From assembly GCA_965263365.1 (NCBI GenBank), contig OZ253672.1:1240001-1304000 (forward strand): a DNA stretch of 64,000 bases, written 5' to 3'. A model generated the notes under the pieces. The model was not told the DNA's origin, did no database searches, and was given only the letters and a program-made list of their open reading frames with translations. This DNA comes from CANMUM01 sp965263365. Lineage in GTDB: Bacteria > Pseudomonadota > Alphaproteobacteria > Rhodobacterales > Rhodobacteraceae. Positions 25,248 through 33,921 of this stretch are shown here, in pieces (position 1 is the first letter of the stretch; each line of letters starts with the position of its first letter). The translations under genes were made by a program, and so were the position numbers.

Positions 25248-26588
25248 ATGGATAGCTTAGACCCACTCATACTTGCACGGATTCAGTTTGCGGCAAACAT
25301 TACCTTCCACATACTTTTTCCGACAATTACAATTGCGCTTGGTTGGATATTATTATTTTTTAAGATTCGCTATAGCCGAACTGCTAATCCAAAATGGCGC
25401 GACGCCTATCGCCTATACGTAAAAATCTTTGCCCTATGTTTTGCATTGGGCGTCGTGTCGGGCGTCACAATGTCGTTTCAATTTGGTACAAACTGGCCAG
25501 GCTTCATGGAAACCGTCGGCAATATTGCAGGCCCGCTTCTCGCATATGAAGTCTTAACCGCATTCTTCTTGGAAGCCACATTTCTTGGAATTATGCTCTA
25601 TGGATGGGACCGGGTTTCAAGTCGCATTCACACACTCGCAACTTTCTTAGTAGCATTCGGCACAACCATGTCAGCTTTTTGGATCCTTGTGCTCAATAGC
25701 TGGATGCATACCCCTAGTGGCTTTGAAATGATCGACGGCGCGGCTCACGCAACCGACTGGCTTGCAATCATTTTTAACCCTTCGATGCCCTACCGGCTTA
25801 TACATATGCTTCTCGCATCAGGATTAACTGCTGCCTTTTTAGTCGCGGGCGTATCAGCATTTCAATGGACACGCGGCGATAATCGCCCGGCTGTACTCGC
25901 GGCGATGAAAACAGGTGTATATCTAGCCGCCATTCTTATCCCTATCCAAATCTATTTGGGCGATCTGCACGGCCTCAATACACTCGAGCATCAACCGCAG
26001 AAAATTGCGGCAATGGAAGGTATTTGGGATGATGAAGAAGGCGCTGCCCTTCGCCTATTTGCAATACCCGATGCGGAAGCTCGAACAAATCACTTCGAAG
26101 TGAAAATTCCATATGTAGCAAGCTTGATATTAACGCATCACTATGATGGCCTCATTAAAGGTGTGAATAGCTTCGAACACCACCCCCCTGTCGCCCCCAT
26201 CTTTTTTAGTTTTCGAATTATGGTTGGAGTCGGTGTGTTTATGCTCCTAATCTCGTGGTATAGTGCTATCAGGTTGTGGCACGTAGACGAACCGAGCCGC
26301 TTTGTAAACTTTGCACTTGTGGCCATGACCTTTTCGGGATGGGTCGCGACGATTGCGGGATGGTATACAACTGAAATCGGGCGGCAACCTTGGCTTGTCG
26401 AAGGCGTATTGCTCACCAAAGACGCTGTTTCTGATGTTGCGACGCCCATGCTTGCCTCCACTCTTACAGCATATCTAGTTGTTTATGCATTGCTCCTCGC
26501 AGCTTTTTTAGGGACAATCATTTACATGGCCAATGGTGCGAAGCAAAACGCAACCCTACCCCCCTTAACACCAAACAAAGCGAGATAA
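25248..26588 (+). CDS. cydA: Cytochrome bd-type (cyanide-insensitive) quinol oxidase subunit I
   Basis: Heme-bearing subunit of a bd-type terminal oxidase in the inner membrane. It shows the CydA pattern ARIQFAANITFHILFPTITIALGW with heme ligand His, and the GRQPW motif (EIGRQPWLVEG). With 446 residues it has the short Q-loop of the CIO branch; E. coli CydA has 522. GGAG lies upstream of the ATG. Four bases separate it from cydB. Oxidases of this branch work with high oxygen affinity or under cyanide, nitric oxide or sulfide stress, which may explain its place beside the sulfide-producing cys operon. Confidence 0.93.
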   Translation: MDSLDPLILARIQFAANITFHILFPTITIALGWILLFFKIRYSRTANPKWRDAYRLYVKIFALCFALGVVSGVTMSFQFGTNWPGFMETVGNIAGPLLAYEVLTAFFLEATFLGIMLYGWDRVSSRIHTLATFLVAFGTTMSAFWILVLNSWMHTPSGFEMIDGAAHATDWLAIIFNPSMPYRLIHMLLASGLTAAFLVAGVSAFQWTRGDNRPAVLAAMKTGVYLAAILIPIQIYLGDLHGLNTLEHQPQKIAAMEGIWDDEEGAALRLFAIPDAEARTNHFEVKIPYVASLILTHHYDGLIKGVNSFEHHPPVAPIFFSFRIMVGVGVFMLLISWYSAIRLWHVDEPSRFVNFALVAMTFSGWVATIAGWYTTEIGRQPWLVEGVLLTKDAVSDVATPMLASTLTAYLVVYALLLAAFLGTIIYMANGAKQNATLPPLTPNKAR

Positions 26589-26591
26589 GCC

Positions 26592-27602
26592 ATGGATTTA
26601 CTTGCAACAAACGGACACTGGCTCGCGGTCGCATTTGCCTTTCTTATGGGGCTATCTATGCTGCTCTATGTCATTCTAGACGGCTATGACCTCGGTGTCG
26701 GCATACTCATGATCGGTGCGGATGATCACGAAAAAGATCAAATGCTCCACTCAATCGGACCTTTTTGGGATGCGAATGAAACCTGGCTCGTTCTGGGCGT
26801 AGGCATCTTGCTTGTCGCGTTTCCCCACGCACACGGCGCTATCTTAACTGCACTTTACCTCCCGACAACGATTATGCTATTGGCGTTAGTTGCCCGCGGG
26901 GTCTCTTACGACTTTCGCTCCAAAGTTCCACCAGAGAAAAAGGCAAAATGGAACAATTTGATGATCTTAGGATCACTCATCGCATCTATGGCGCAAGGCT
27001 ATATGCTTGGTTCATATATTTTGGGCTTTGAGCAATCATGGTCAGCATTTCTATTTTGCATGTTAACATCTGTCTTCACCGCGATTGCCTATGCATTGAT
27101 TGGGGCGACATGGTTGATTATGAAGACCGAAGGCGCTCTACAAAACAAAGCTACATCATGGGCTAAGAGTTTTCTTTGGATCACGGCGATTGGGATCGGC
27201 CTTGTTTCAATTGTCACTCCGCTCGTAAGTGAACGCATATTTGAAAAATGGTTTTCAATTCCAAATTTCTTCCTTCTTCTTCCCATTCCCCTCATCACGG
27301 GTATCTTGATTTTAGCTCTCAGCTATTTCCTTTCGCAAATGCCTTTGCGCGGTGATCGATTTTGTTGGGCTCCTTTTGTGAGCGTCACATTAATTTTTGT
27401 ACTTTGCTTCAACGGCTTAGCCACGAGTTTCTATCCCTATATTATTCCTGAAAAAATGACGATTTACGGCGCCGCATCTGCACCTGAATCTTTGATGATT
27501 ATTTTTATTGGCGCCTGCTTCGTTCTGCCCTTTATTATCGGCTATACATTCTTCGTTCACAAAGTTTTTTGGGGAAAAGCCCGGTCACTTAACTACGATT
27601 AG
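26592..27602 (+). CDS. cydB: Cytochrome bd-type quinol oxidase subunit II
   Basis: Partner of CydA in the bd oxidase. 336 residues with about eight membrane segments and the CydB signatures LYVILDGYDLGVGIL near the N-terminus and GPFWDANETWLV. No cydX-like small gene follows before the next gene, and no cydDC heme/thiol exporter is in the window. Confidence 0.93.
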   Translation: MDLLATNGHWLAVAFAFLMGLSMLLYVILDGYDLGVGILMIGADDHEKDQMLHSIGPFWDANETWLVLGVGILLVAFPHAHGAILTALYLPTTIMLLALVARGVSYDFRSKVPPEKKAKWNNLMILGSLIASMAQGYMLGSYILGFEQSWSAFLFCMLTSVFTAIAYALIGATWLIMKTEGALQNKATSWAKSFLWITAIGIGLVSIVTPLVSERIFEKWFSIPNFFLLLPIPLITGILILALSYFLSQMPLRGDRFCWAPFVSVTLIFVLCFNGLATSFYPYIIPEKMTIYGAASAPESLMIIFIGACFVLPFIIGYTFFVHKVFWGKARSLNYD

Positions 27603-27790
27603 ACTGGACTCAGTTTTAAATAGTACTCAAGTTTAAAATTTTCTCTGAACACATCCACGCTAACTGAGAAGGCTTGCGTGTTAAAAAGGCGTGCGCGCAC
27701 CCAAATAACGCACCTAAACAATGTCCTTTTTTTTGCAGTTGTCAAGTTTTCCAGTGCGGCATAAAAGAGCATATGATGAGGATCAATTAG

Positions 27791-28672
27791 ATGAATAATA
27801 CGTTGTGGGCGCTGCTTTTCCTCTTGGCCGCCATTTGGGGCGCGAGTTTTTATGCATATGAAATTGGTTTAGAAAGCCTCTCTTTTTCTGCACTCGTGAT
27901 GTACCGCATTGGGGGTGCGGCTCTTTTTCTATGGATTCTGGCTATCATCCAGCGCTGGAAAATTCCAAAGGGAAAAATTTGGATCGACTATGCGGTTCTT
28001 GGCCTACTCAATAACGCAATTCCCTTTACACTCATTGCTTGGGGACAACAATTTATCGAAAGTGGTCTTAGCTCGATATTAAACGCGACGACTGCTGTAT
28101 TTGGCACCTTGCTTGCACCTCTATTTTTTGCAAATGAATCCCTCACGATCCCAAAGCTTTTGGGTATTATTATTGGCTTAATCGGCGTTACAGTCGCCAT
28201 CGGTGTTCAAAATTTAAGCACGCTTGATCCACGACATCTAGGCCAATTGGCTGTTATCGCCGCCTCACTATCTTATGCCTTTGGTGGAATTTACGCAAAA
28301 GCTCGTGTAAAGTCCGCACCCAACGCCACGGCGCTCGGCATGTTAAGCACGGGCGCTATCGCTATGATTTTATTACATTTTATAACCAACCCATTCGGAA
28401 CCCTCATTCCGAATTTATCAGGCGGAATCGCGTCTATTTATCTCGCTGTCGTCAGCACGGCGATTGCCTATCTTCTTTTCTATTACGTCCTCAGCAAAGC
28501 GGGAATTAGTTATGTCACGCTCGTCACCCTCCTCATTCCAATCTTCGCAATCACTCTTGGGGTTGTTTTACTTGAAGAACGGCTGGAATGGACAGCATTT
28601 TTAGGATTTGGGTTAGTTGCAATTGCATTGATTTTCATTGATGGACGCATCTTTAAGATATCCAGATCGTAA
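27791..28672 (+). CDS. EamA/DMT-family transporter
   Basis: Inner-membrane carrier with ten predicted membrane segments arranged as two five-helix EamA repeats (repeat 1 starting LLAAIWGASFYAYEIGLESL, repeat 2 from about residue 150). 293 residues, standard for RhaT/YdcZ-like exporters. Substrates of this family are diverse (amino acids, nucleosides, drugs) and cannot be told here. It precedes the ATPase-metA pair by 55 bases on the same strand, so co-transcription and a link to amino-acid export are possible. Confidence 0.82.
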   Translation: MNNTLWALLFLLAAIWGASFYAYEIGLESLSFSALVMYRIGGAALFLWILAIIQRWKIPKGKIWIDYAVLGLLNNAIPFTLIAWGQQFIESGLSSILNATTAVFGTLLAPLFFANESLTIPKLLGIIIGLIGVTVAIGVQNLSTLDPRHLGQLAVIAASLSYAFGGIYAKARVKSAPNATALGMLSTGAIAMILLHFITNPFGTLIPNLSGGIASIYLAVVSTAIAYLLFYYVLSKAGISYVTLVTLLIPIFAITLGVVLLEERLEWTAFLGFGLVAIALIFIDGRIFKISRS

Positions 28673-28727
28673 AGAGAATTGTCTTAACCGCCAATTTTAT
28701 ATACTAACTGCAAAAAAAGTGGCTTGA

Positions 28728-29582
28728 ATGCTCTACAATAATGGAAACGAATATCTCAATGCGCCCCAAAAATCGGTCGCGCTTTTTGGCATGTCAGGTT
28801 TGGGCAAGACTGTCATTGCGAGCATGCTCCGAAAGCAAGCCAATTGGTTCCATTATTCCGTTGATTACCGTATTGGAACGCGTTATTTATCTGAGCCTAT
28901 TGCTGATAATTTTAAACAAGAAGCAATGAAAAACCCTTTTCTCGCCTCACTTTTGCGCTCGAATAGTGTCTATATTGCCAGCAACATAACTTTCGAGGAC
29001 CTCTCGCCGCTTGCCACGTTTTTGGGAAAGCCCGGCAATCGGCACAAAGGGGGTCTCGAAATTGACGAATATGTGAGGCGTCAAAATCTTCATCGGCACG
29101 CTGAAATTGCAGCCATGCACGATGCGCCTCATTTTCGCAATCGTGCACAAAAAATATATAATTATCAAAACTTTATCGTTGACTGCTCAGGCTCTCTTTG
29201 CGAAATTCTCGATGATGATATTGGCAATTGCCACGTCATGAGAAAGCTTTCTCAAACCGCACTTCCGGTCTGGCTAGAAGGTAATGAGGATCACCGAGAA
29301 AAGCTTGAAATGCGCTTTCAAGCTGATCCGAAACCAATGTATTATCGGCCCGATTTTTTAACTCAAAAGTGGAATGAATATTTAAGCCTCAACAATATTT
29401 CTCCCGAAGATGTCGATCCAAACGAATTTATCACTTGGGGTTATGCGCAACTGCTTGTTGATCGTCAGCCCCGTTACAAAGAAATGGCACAGCATTGGGG
29501 AATTTCCTTGAAAATCAAGGAAGTCGAAACCATATCAACGCCCTCCGATTTCAATCAACTCATTGCAGAGAAGCTTGGATAA
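28728..29582 (+). CDS. P-loop ATPase/kinase-like protein of unknown function, coupled to metA
   Basis: 284-residue soluble protein. Residues 21-28 are a clear Walker A loop (GMSGLGKT) after a beta-strand, followed by VDYRIGTRYL, where small-molecule kinases often bind the acceptor, and a later acidic strand NFIVDCSGSLCEILDDD that could supply Walker B. The second half is rich in charged and aromatic residues with no family I can name. The gene ends two bases before metA begins, so the two are almost certainly co-translated. I have seen similar ATPase genes beside metA in Rhodobacterales, but no function is known to me. Confidence 0.78.
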   Translation: MLYNNGNEYLNAPQKSVALFGMSGLGKTVIASMLRKQANWFHYSVDYRIGTRYLSEPIADNFKQEAMKNPFLASLLRSNSVYIASNITFEDLSPLATFLGKPGNRHKGGLEIDEYVRRQNLHRHAEIAAMHDAPHFRNRAQKIYNYQNFIVDCSGSLCEILDDDIGNCHVMRKLSQTALPVWLEGNEDHREKLEMRFQADPKPMYYRPDFLTQKWNEYLSLNNISPEDVDPNEFITWGYAQLLVDRQPRYKEMAQHWGISLKIKEVETISTPSDFNQLIAEKLG

Positions 29583-29584
29583 TT

Positions 29585-30505
29585 ATGCCCATTCGTTTGC
29601 CAGAAAATTTACCTGCCTTTCAAACCCTTGATCAAGAGGGCGTCTATGTACAATCGGAGACAATCGCCGACCGCCAAGATATACGCCCTCTTCGTATAGC
29701 CCTTCTTAACTTGATGCCAAAAAAAATCGAGACAGAAACGCAATTTTCTAGGCTCATTGGCGCAACCCCGCTTCAGATTGATCTGCATCTTGTTCGTATG
29801 AGCGATCATATTTCAAAAAACACCCATCAATCACATATGTCGGAGTTTTATCGCAGCTTTAAACAAATAAAGGACGAGTATTTTGATGGATTAATAATCA
29901 CTGGCGCGCCAATCGAACACCTCGAATATCAAGATGTTGATTATTGGAATGAAATCTCGAACCTCTTTGACTGGACGCAAACACATGTTCATTCAACGAT
30001 GGCAGTCTGTTGGGGCGGCATGGCTGCTCTTGCGCATTTTCATGATATTCCCAAGATCATTTTGGATAAGAAACGATTTGGATGCATTCGGCACAAAAAT
30101 AATGCACCTTCTTCTCCTTACTTGAGAGGCATATCCGACGACTTCCTTGTCCCTGTTAGCCGCTGGACTGAAATTCAAAGCTTACATATCCACAACAACG
30201 CAGATCTGAATTTATTGGTTGAAAGTGATGATGGGGATCCCTGTCTAATCGAGGATAAAAAACATCGTATTTTATATAACCTCAATCATTTCGAATATGA
30301 CAGTGAGACACTAAAAGGTGAGTATGATCGTGATATCGCGAAAGGTAGAGCAATCAATATTCCCGATAATTATTATCCAAATGATGATCCATCGCAAACA
30401 CCTCAAAACCGCTGGAAATCAACCGCGCATTTGCTTTATGGAAACTGGATCAACGAAATTTATCAGACGACGCCTTTCGATATTTCACAAATCAACAAAC
30501 TTTGA
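29585..30505 (+). CDS. metA: Homoserine O-acyltransferase MetA, probably acetyl-CoA dependent
   Basis: First committed step of methionine synthesis, acylating homoserine. 306 residues with catalytic Cys142 (AVCWGG) and the His/Glu of HFEYD. Residue 111, the acyl-donor determinant, is Glu (TGAPIEHLEY). In characterised MetA enzymes Glu111 selects acetyl-CoA while Gly111 (E. coli) selects succinyl-CoA, so this enzyme is predicted to make O-acetylhomoserine. The ATG at 29585 follows the upstream stop by two bases; the longer frame into the ATPase gene is not used. Confidence 0.93.
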   Translation: MPIRLPENLPAFQTLDQEGVYVQSETIADRQDIRPLRIALLNLMPKKIETETQFSRLIGATPLQIDLHLVRMSDHISKNTHQSHMSEFYRSFKQIKDEYFDGLIITGAPIEHLEYQDVDYWNEISNLFDWTQTHVHSTMAVCWGGMAALAHFHDIPKIILDKKRFGCIRHKNNAPSSPYLRGISDDFLVPVSRWTEIQSLHIHNNADLNLLVESDDGDPCLIEDKKHRILYNLNHFEYDSETLKGEYDRDIAKGRAINIPDNYYPNDDPSQTPQNRWKSTAHLLYGNWINEIYQTTPFDISQINKL

Positions 30506-31471
30506 CTAGGTTGGCATGGCGCGCAGTAGCAAGCTTGAATCCGCGCCTTCTTTCACCGCTTCGCTCGATAGCATATGCCGCCATTGCCGCGCACCCGGCT
30601 GATTATGAAATAATCCGATCATATGGCGCGTGATTTGATGGAGCTTTCCCCCCTGGCTTAAGTGTTCGTCAATATAGGGGATCATTTCATCGACGATTTC
30701 GTGCCTTGTTTGAGGAACGTGATTGGGTTTTTGATCGTAAAATCTGACATCGATCGGCGACAAAACATCAAATGGCTGATGATATGCCGCCCGACCAATC
30801 ATGACTTGAACAAATCCATATTTGAGAAAATTCTCAGCATCATCCAAAGCGACAATCCCCCCGTTTATGGCAATATTCAGCTCTGGAAACTTTTTGATCA
30901 TATCTTTGGCCAAATCATAATCTAGAGGCGGAATTTCACGGTTTTCTTTCGGAGATAAGCCCTGAAGCCATGCCTTTCGCGCATGAATAATGACCTCTGC
31001 CACTCCTGCCGATTTTACAGCAAGCAAAAACTGTGGCAGTGTTTTCTCGACCTCTTGATCATCAACACCTAGCCGGCACTTGATTGAAATCTTGACATCT
31101 CCAACAGAATTCATGGCACTTAAGGCACGCGCTACCTTCTCGGGCGTTTTCATTAAAACAGCGCCAAATGTTCCAGATTGAACACGGTCCGAAGGACAAC
31201 CACAGTTGAGATTGATATGTGAATACCCATAATCATGGGCGATTTTAACAGCTTCTTTAAGCTCGCTCGGCTCACTTCCACCAATCTGAAGCACAACCCC
31301 TTCGCGGCTTCCCGCCAGCAAACGCTCTCGATCACCATGAATAATGGCTTTATCGACGATCATTTCAGTATAGAGGGTCGCACGGCGTGAAATAGCGCGG
31401 TGAAATTGTCGGCAATGTCGGTCTGTCCAATCGATCATTGGCGCAACTGAAACGGGCTCCAAAGTGCTCAT
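30506..31471 (-). CDS. dusA: tRNA-dihydrouridine synthase A
   Basis: FMN enzyme that reduces uridine 20/20a in the tRNA D-loop. The N-terminus VAPMIDWTDRHCRQFHR with the DusA-specific MIDWTD/YTEM pattern, and the catalytic Cys92 in NLNCGCPSDRVQ, identify it. 321 residues, about the usual DusA length. Its stop codon abuts that of metA with no base between (30505/30506), a fully convergent end. Transcribed away from the DEAD helicase. Confidence 0.93.
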   Translation of the reverse strand: MSTLEPVSVAPMIDWTDRHCRQFHRAISRRATLYTEMIVDKAIIHGDRERLLAGSREGVVLQIGGSEPSELKEAVKIAHDYGYSHINLNCGCPSDRVQSGTFGAVLMKTPEKVARALSAMNSVGDVKISIKCRLGVDDQEVEKTLPQFLLAVKSAGVAEVIIHARKAWLQGLSPKENREIPPLDYDLAKDMIKKFPELNIAINGGIVALDDAENFLKYGFVQVMIGRAAYHQPFDVLSPIDVRFYDQKPNHVPQTRHEIVDEMIPYIDEHLSQGGKLHQITRHMIGLFHNQPGARQWRHMLSSEAVKEGADSSLLLRAMPT

Positions 31472-31666
31472 TTTTTCTCCTTTCGGCTCGTTTAATGGCT
31501 CTCACAAAAATGAGCAACTCAAATAAACCCTTGCATGAATCTTTAAATGGACTATAGAGAGCGCAATGCTCTTCGGTATTTGCAAATATATAGAATAAAT
31601 ATTCGCGCAACATGTGTAAGAGCTCAACACCCTTCAAGGCAAGCAAAGCGTAATTTTTCGGCTTAA

Positions 31667-31708
31667 CTAATTGCTTTGGACGCAATTAGAGCGCTAGTGG
31701 AACAGCGC
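31667..31708 (+). promoter_or_regulatory. Two adjacent hairpins in the leader of the RNA helicase gene
   Basis: CTAATTGC (31667-31674) and GCAATTAG (31682-31689) form perfect 8-base arms with a 7-base loop. Next to them GCGCT (31691-31695) and AGCGC (31704-31708) form a second stem with an 8-base loop. They end directly before the AAAGGAAA ribosome-binding site of the helicase gene, so they may structure its mRNA leader; the first could also be a DNA operator. Confidence 0.45.
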
Positions 31709-31722
31709 CAAAGGAAAATACA

Positions 31723-32991
31723 TTGACAAATTTTAAAGAGCTAGCGTTGCCAGAAGCGCTTCTCAATCGCCTTTCAGCACAAGGCTTTGAAACTCCTACG
31801 CCAATTCAACAAAAAGCAATCCCCTTAGCAGCTGAAGGACATGATATTCTTGCATCGGCTCAAACGGGAACCGGAAAAACTGGGGCATTCTCTATCCCCA
31901 TTCTTGCCAATTTACTGACTTCTCAAAAAGGGGCCGCCCTCATTATTGCTCCCACTCGAGAACTCGCCACCCAGGTCCACAAAGAAATTGGGAAACTTAT
32001 TCCCAAAAAAGCTTCGTTATCGACTGGATTATTAATTGGTGGAGAAAGCTATAGCAAACAATTTGCGCAGCTTAAACGCAATCCAAGAATAATAATTGCA
32101 ACCCCCGGTCGTCTTAATGATCACCTTGAACGAGGCTCGATTGATTTATCTCGCTTTAATTATCTTGTGCTTGACGAAACAGATCGAATGCTTGACATGG
32201 GCTTTTCTCAACAGATTGAGCGGGTTCTCAAACACATGCCGGACGAGCGTCAAACCTTGCTTTTTTCGGCGACAATGCCAAAGAATATTATGTTTCTTGC
32301 TCGAAATTACCTCAAGGATCCGAAGCGAATTCAAGTTGCTTCCGAAAATAAAGTTGCAAGCAATGTGACGCAAAAAATTGTTGAAATCGACGAATCTGAA
32401 AAGCTGATGACTTTGCAGCGAGAAATCGAAGGCGGTCAGGGGACAGTCATTGTTTTCGTTAAAACCAAGTTTGGCACTGAACGAATTGCCAAAAAACTCG
32501 AGGCCGACGGCATCCAAGCACGAGCTTTCCACGGCGACCTCAAACAATCCAAACGCACACGTATTCTCGAAGAATTTCGACGCGAAAAATTTCGTGTATT
32601 GGTCGCAACAGATGTCGCAGCACGCGGCTTAGATATATCACATATTGCGCACGTGATTAATTTTCATCTTCCGCAAGTGCCTGAAGACTATATCCATCGC
32701 ATTGGGCGAACAGCACGCGCGGGTGCAAAAGGAAATTCAATTACATTCGTCACGCCGAGTGATGTAAAAAACTGGAATAGAATTGCCAAAATTTTACATA
32801 CTGATGGTGAAGACAGCCTTGAAATAGATATTTCGAATCACTCTGATAAAACGCAAAAAAATAAGAAAACCCGCAAATTTCATACCCAAAAACCTAGGTT
32901 TTCGCGGTCTAAAGATGCACCCAAAGGAGCAAAACCAAAAAGATTTCAAAAAAATCGCAAACCGAAATCTCGCAAACCAACAGCCGCATAA
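31723..32991 (+). CDS. DEAD-box family RNA helicase (RhlE-like), DETD variant
   Basis: ATP-dependent RNA helicase with all core motifs: Q-motif TPIQQKAIP, AQTGTGKT (motif I), PTRELATQ (Ia), SAT (III) and HRIGRTARAG (VI). Motif II reads DETD instead of DEAD (LDETDRMLDMGF). The basic C-terminal tail of about 55 residues (from ~365, rich in Lys, Arg and Pro) is typical of RhlE-type helicases and likely binds RNA. 422 residues. The start is TTG at 31723, supported by AAAGGAAA and by the family N-terminus MTNFKELALPEALL. Likely roles are ribosome assembly and mRNA turnover in the cold. Confidence 0.9.
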   Translation: MTNFKELALPEALLNRLSAQGFETPTPIQQKAIPLAAEGHDILASAQTGTGKTGAFSIPILANLLTSQKGAALIIAPTRELATQVHKEIGKLIPKKASLSTGLLIGGESYSKQFAQLKRNPRIIIATPGRLNDHLERGSIDLSRFNYLVLDETDRMLDMGFSQQIERVLKHMPDERQTLLFSATMPKNIMFLARNYLKDPKRIQVASENKVASNVTQKIVEIDESEKLMTLQREIEGGQGTVIVFVKTKFGTERIAKKLEADGIQARAFHGDLKQSKRTRILEEFRREKFRVLVATDVAARGLDISHIAHVINFHLPQVPEDYIHRIGRTARAGAKGNSITFVTPSDVKNWNRIAKILHTDGEDSLEIDISNHSDKTQKNKKTRKFHTQKPRFSRSKDAPKGAKPKRFQKNRKPKSRKPTAA

Positions 32992-32999
32992 GTTAGTTT

Positions 33000-33021
33000 A
33001 TAGTTAATAAATAGTTAATAA
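33000..33021 (+). repeat. Tandem duplication of an 11-base AT element after the helicase gene
   Basis: ATAGTTAATAA occurs twice head to tail (33000-33010 and 33011-33021), directly after the helicase stop and before the sirtuin gene. It could be replication slippage or part of a promoter region for the sirtuin gene; no other copy was noticed. Confidence 0.5.
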
Positions 33022-33138
33022 AAAACACTTTTCGTTAACACTTGGCGATTTTATTTTTTTTATAATAAGTTCCTGCTGATTATCTCATTTAAATTTCGCT
33101 TGCTTAAGTCTTTGCAATCCCCCTAAGATTTAAAAACT

Positions 33139-33855
33139 ATGTCTACATTTTTTCAAAAAAATTTCCGCTCAATCGTGGTTTTAACAGGCGCAGGCATTTC
33201 TGCGGAGAGTGGGATTTCGACCTTCAGAGCTTCCGATGGGCTATGGGAAAATCATCCCGTCGACGACGTCGCTACACCCGAAGGTTTCGAACGCAAACCC
33301 GAGCTTGTCCATAATTTTTACAACGCGCGTCGAAAAACTGCCTCAAGTGTCGAACCTAACCCTGCACATATCGCGCTTGCAAACTTTGAGGCGAGTTTTC
33401 AGGGCGACTATCTGTTGGTTACACAAAATGTGGATAATCTGCATGAACGGGCAGGAAGTAAAAATTTAATTCATATGCATGGTACGCTCGACAAAATGAA
33501 ATGCACAAACTGTGATGCCGTTTGGACAAATATCGCCGACACTGCGCCTCAAGATCAGTGTCCAAAATGCGACCAGACAACAACACGACCTGACATTGTT
33601 TGGTTTGGGGAGATGCCTTACCAAATGGAACAAATTTGGAGCGCGTTGGATGCATGCGATCTATTCCTATCGATCGGCACTTCTGGAAATGTCTACCCCG
33701 CTGCAGGATTTGCTCAAATCGCCAATCGCGCCGGTGCTGTCTGCATAGAAATTAATCTGGCGCCCTCTAACAATATCAGTGACTTCCACGACGGAATTTA
33801 TGGAAAAGCAGGAGAGGTATTGCCCGATTTACTGGAATTAATAAGCGCGAATTAA
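33139..33855 (+). CDS. cobB: NAD-dependent protein deacylase, sirtuin class III (CobB-like)
   Basis: Removes acyl groups from lysines using NAD. 238 residues with the NAD motif TGAGISAESGISTFR, the catalytic His in HMHGTL, TQNVDNLH, and zinc ligands CTNC and CPKC. FYNARRK contains the Tyr-x-x-Arg pair that in SIRT5 and E. coli CobB gives desuccinylase/demalonylase activity, so both deacetylation and desuccinylation are expected. Note that this CobB is not the cobyrinate amidase of the same name. Confidence 0.93.
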   Translation: MSTFFQKNFRSIVVLTGAGISAESGISTFRASDGLWENHPVDDVATPEGFERKPELVHNFYNARRKTASSVEPNPAHIALANFEASFQGDYLLVTQNVDNLHERAGSKNLIHMHGTLDKMKCTNCDAVWTNIADTAPQDQCPKCDQTTTRPDIVWFGEMPYQMEQIWSALDACDLFLSIGTSGNVYPAAGFAQIANRAGAVCIEINLAPSNNISDFHDGIYGKAGEVLPDLLELISAN

Positions 33856-33921
33856 TAAGCGCGTAATCATTTTGTAACAAATTGCACTCTCAATCGTATA
33901 TGCATTTATAAGGAGATTGCG

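Noticed and set aside
27691..27700. GTGCGCGCAC palindrome before the EamA gene
   Set aside because: A 10-base GC palindrome without flanking structure or second copy; could be chance.
28673..28727. Possible SAM-II/SAM-V type riboswitch before the ATPase-metA pair
   Set aside because: The leader contains TTAACCG, as in SAM-II, and an imperfect hairpin (GCCA-TTTT with AAAA-TGGC), but I could not find the P1 stem or pseudoknot. A covariance-model search with the SAM-II and SAM-V models would decide; no hit would confirm rejection.
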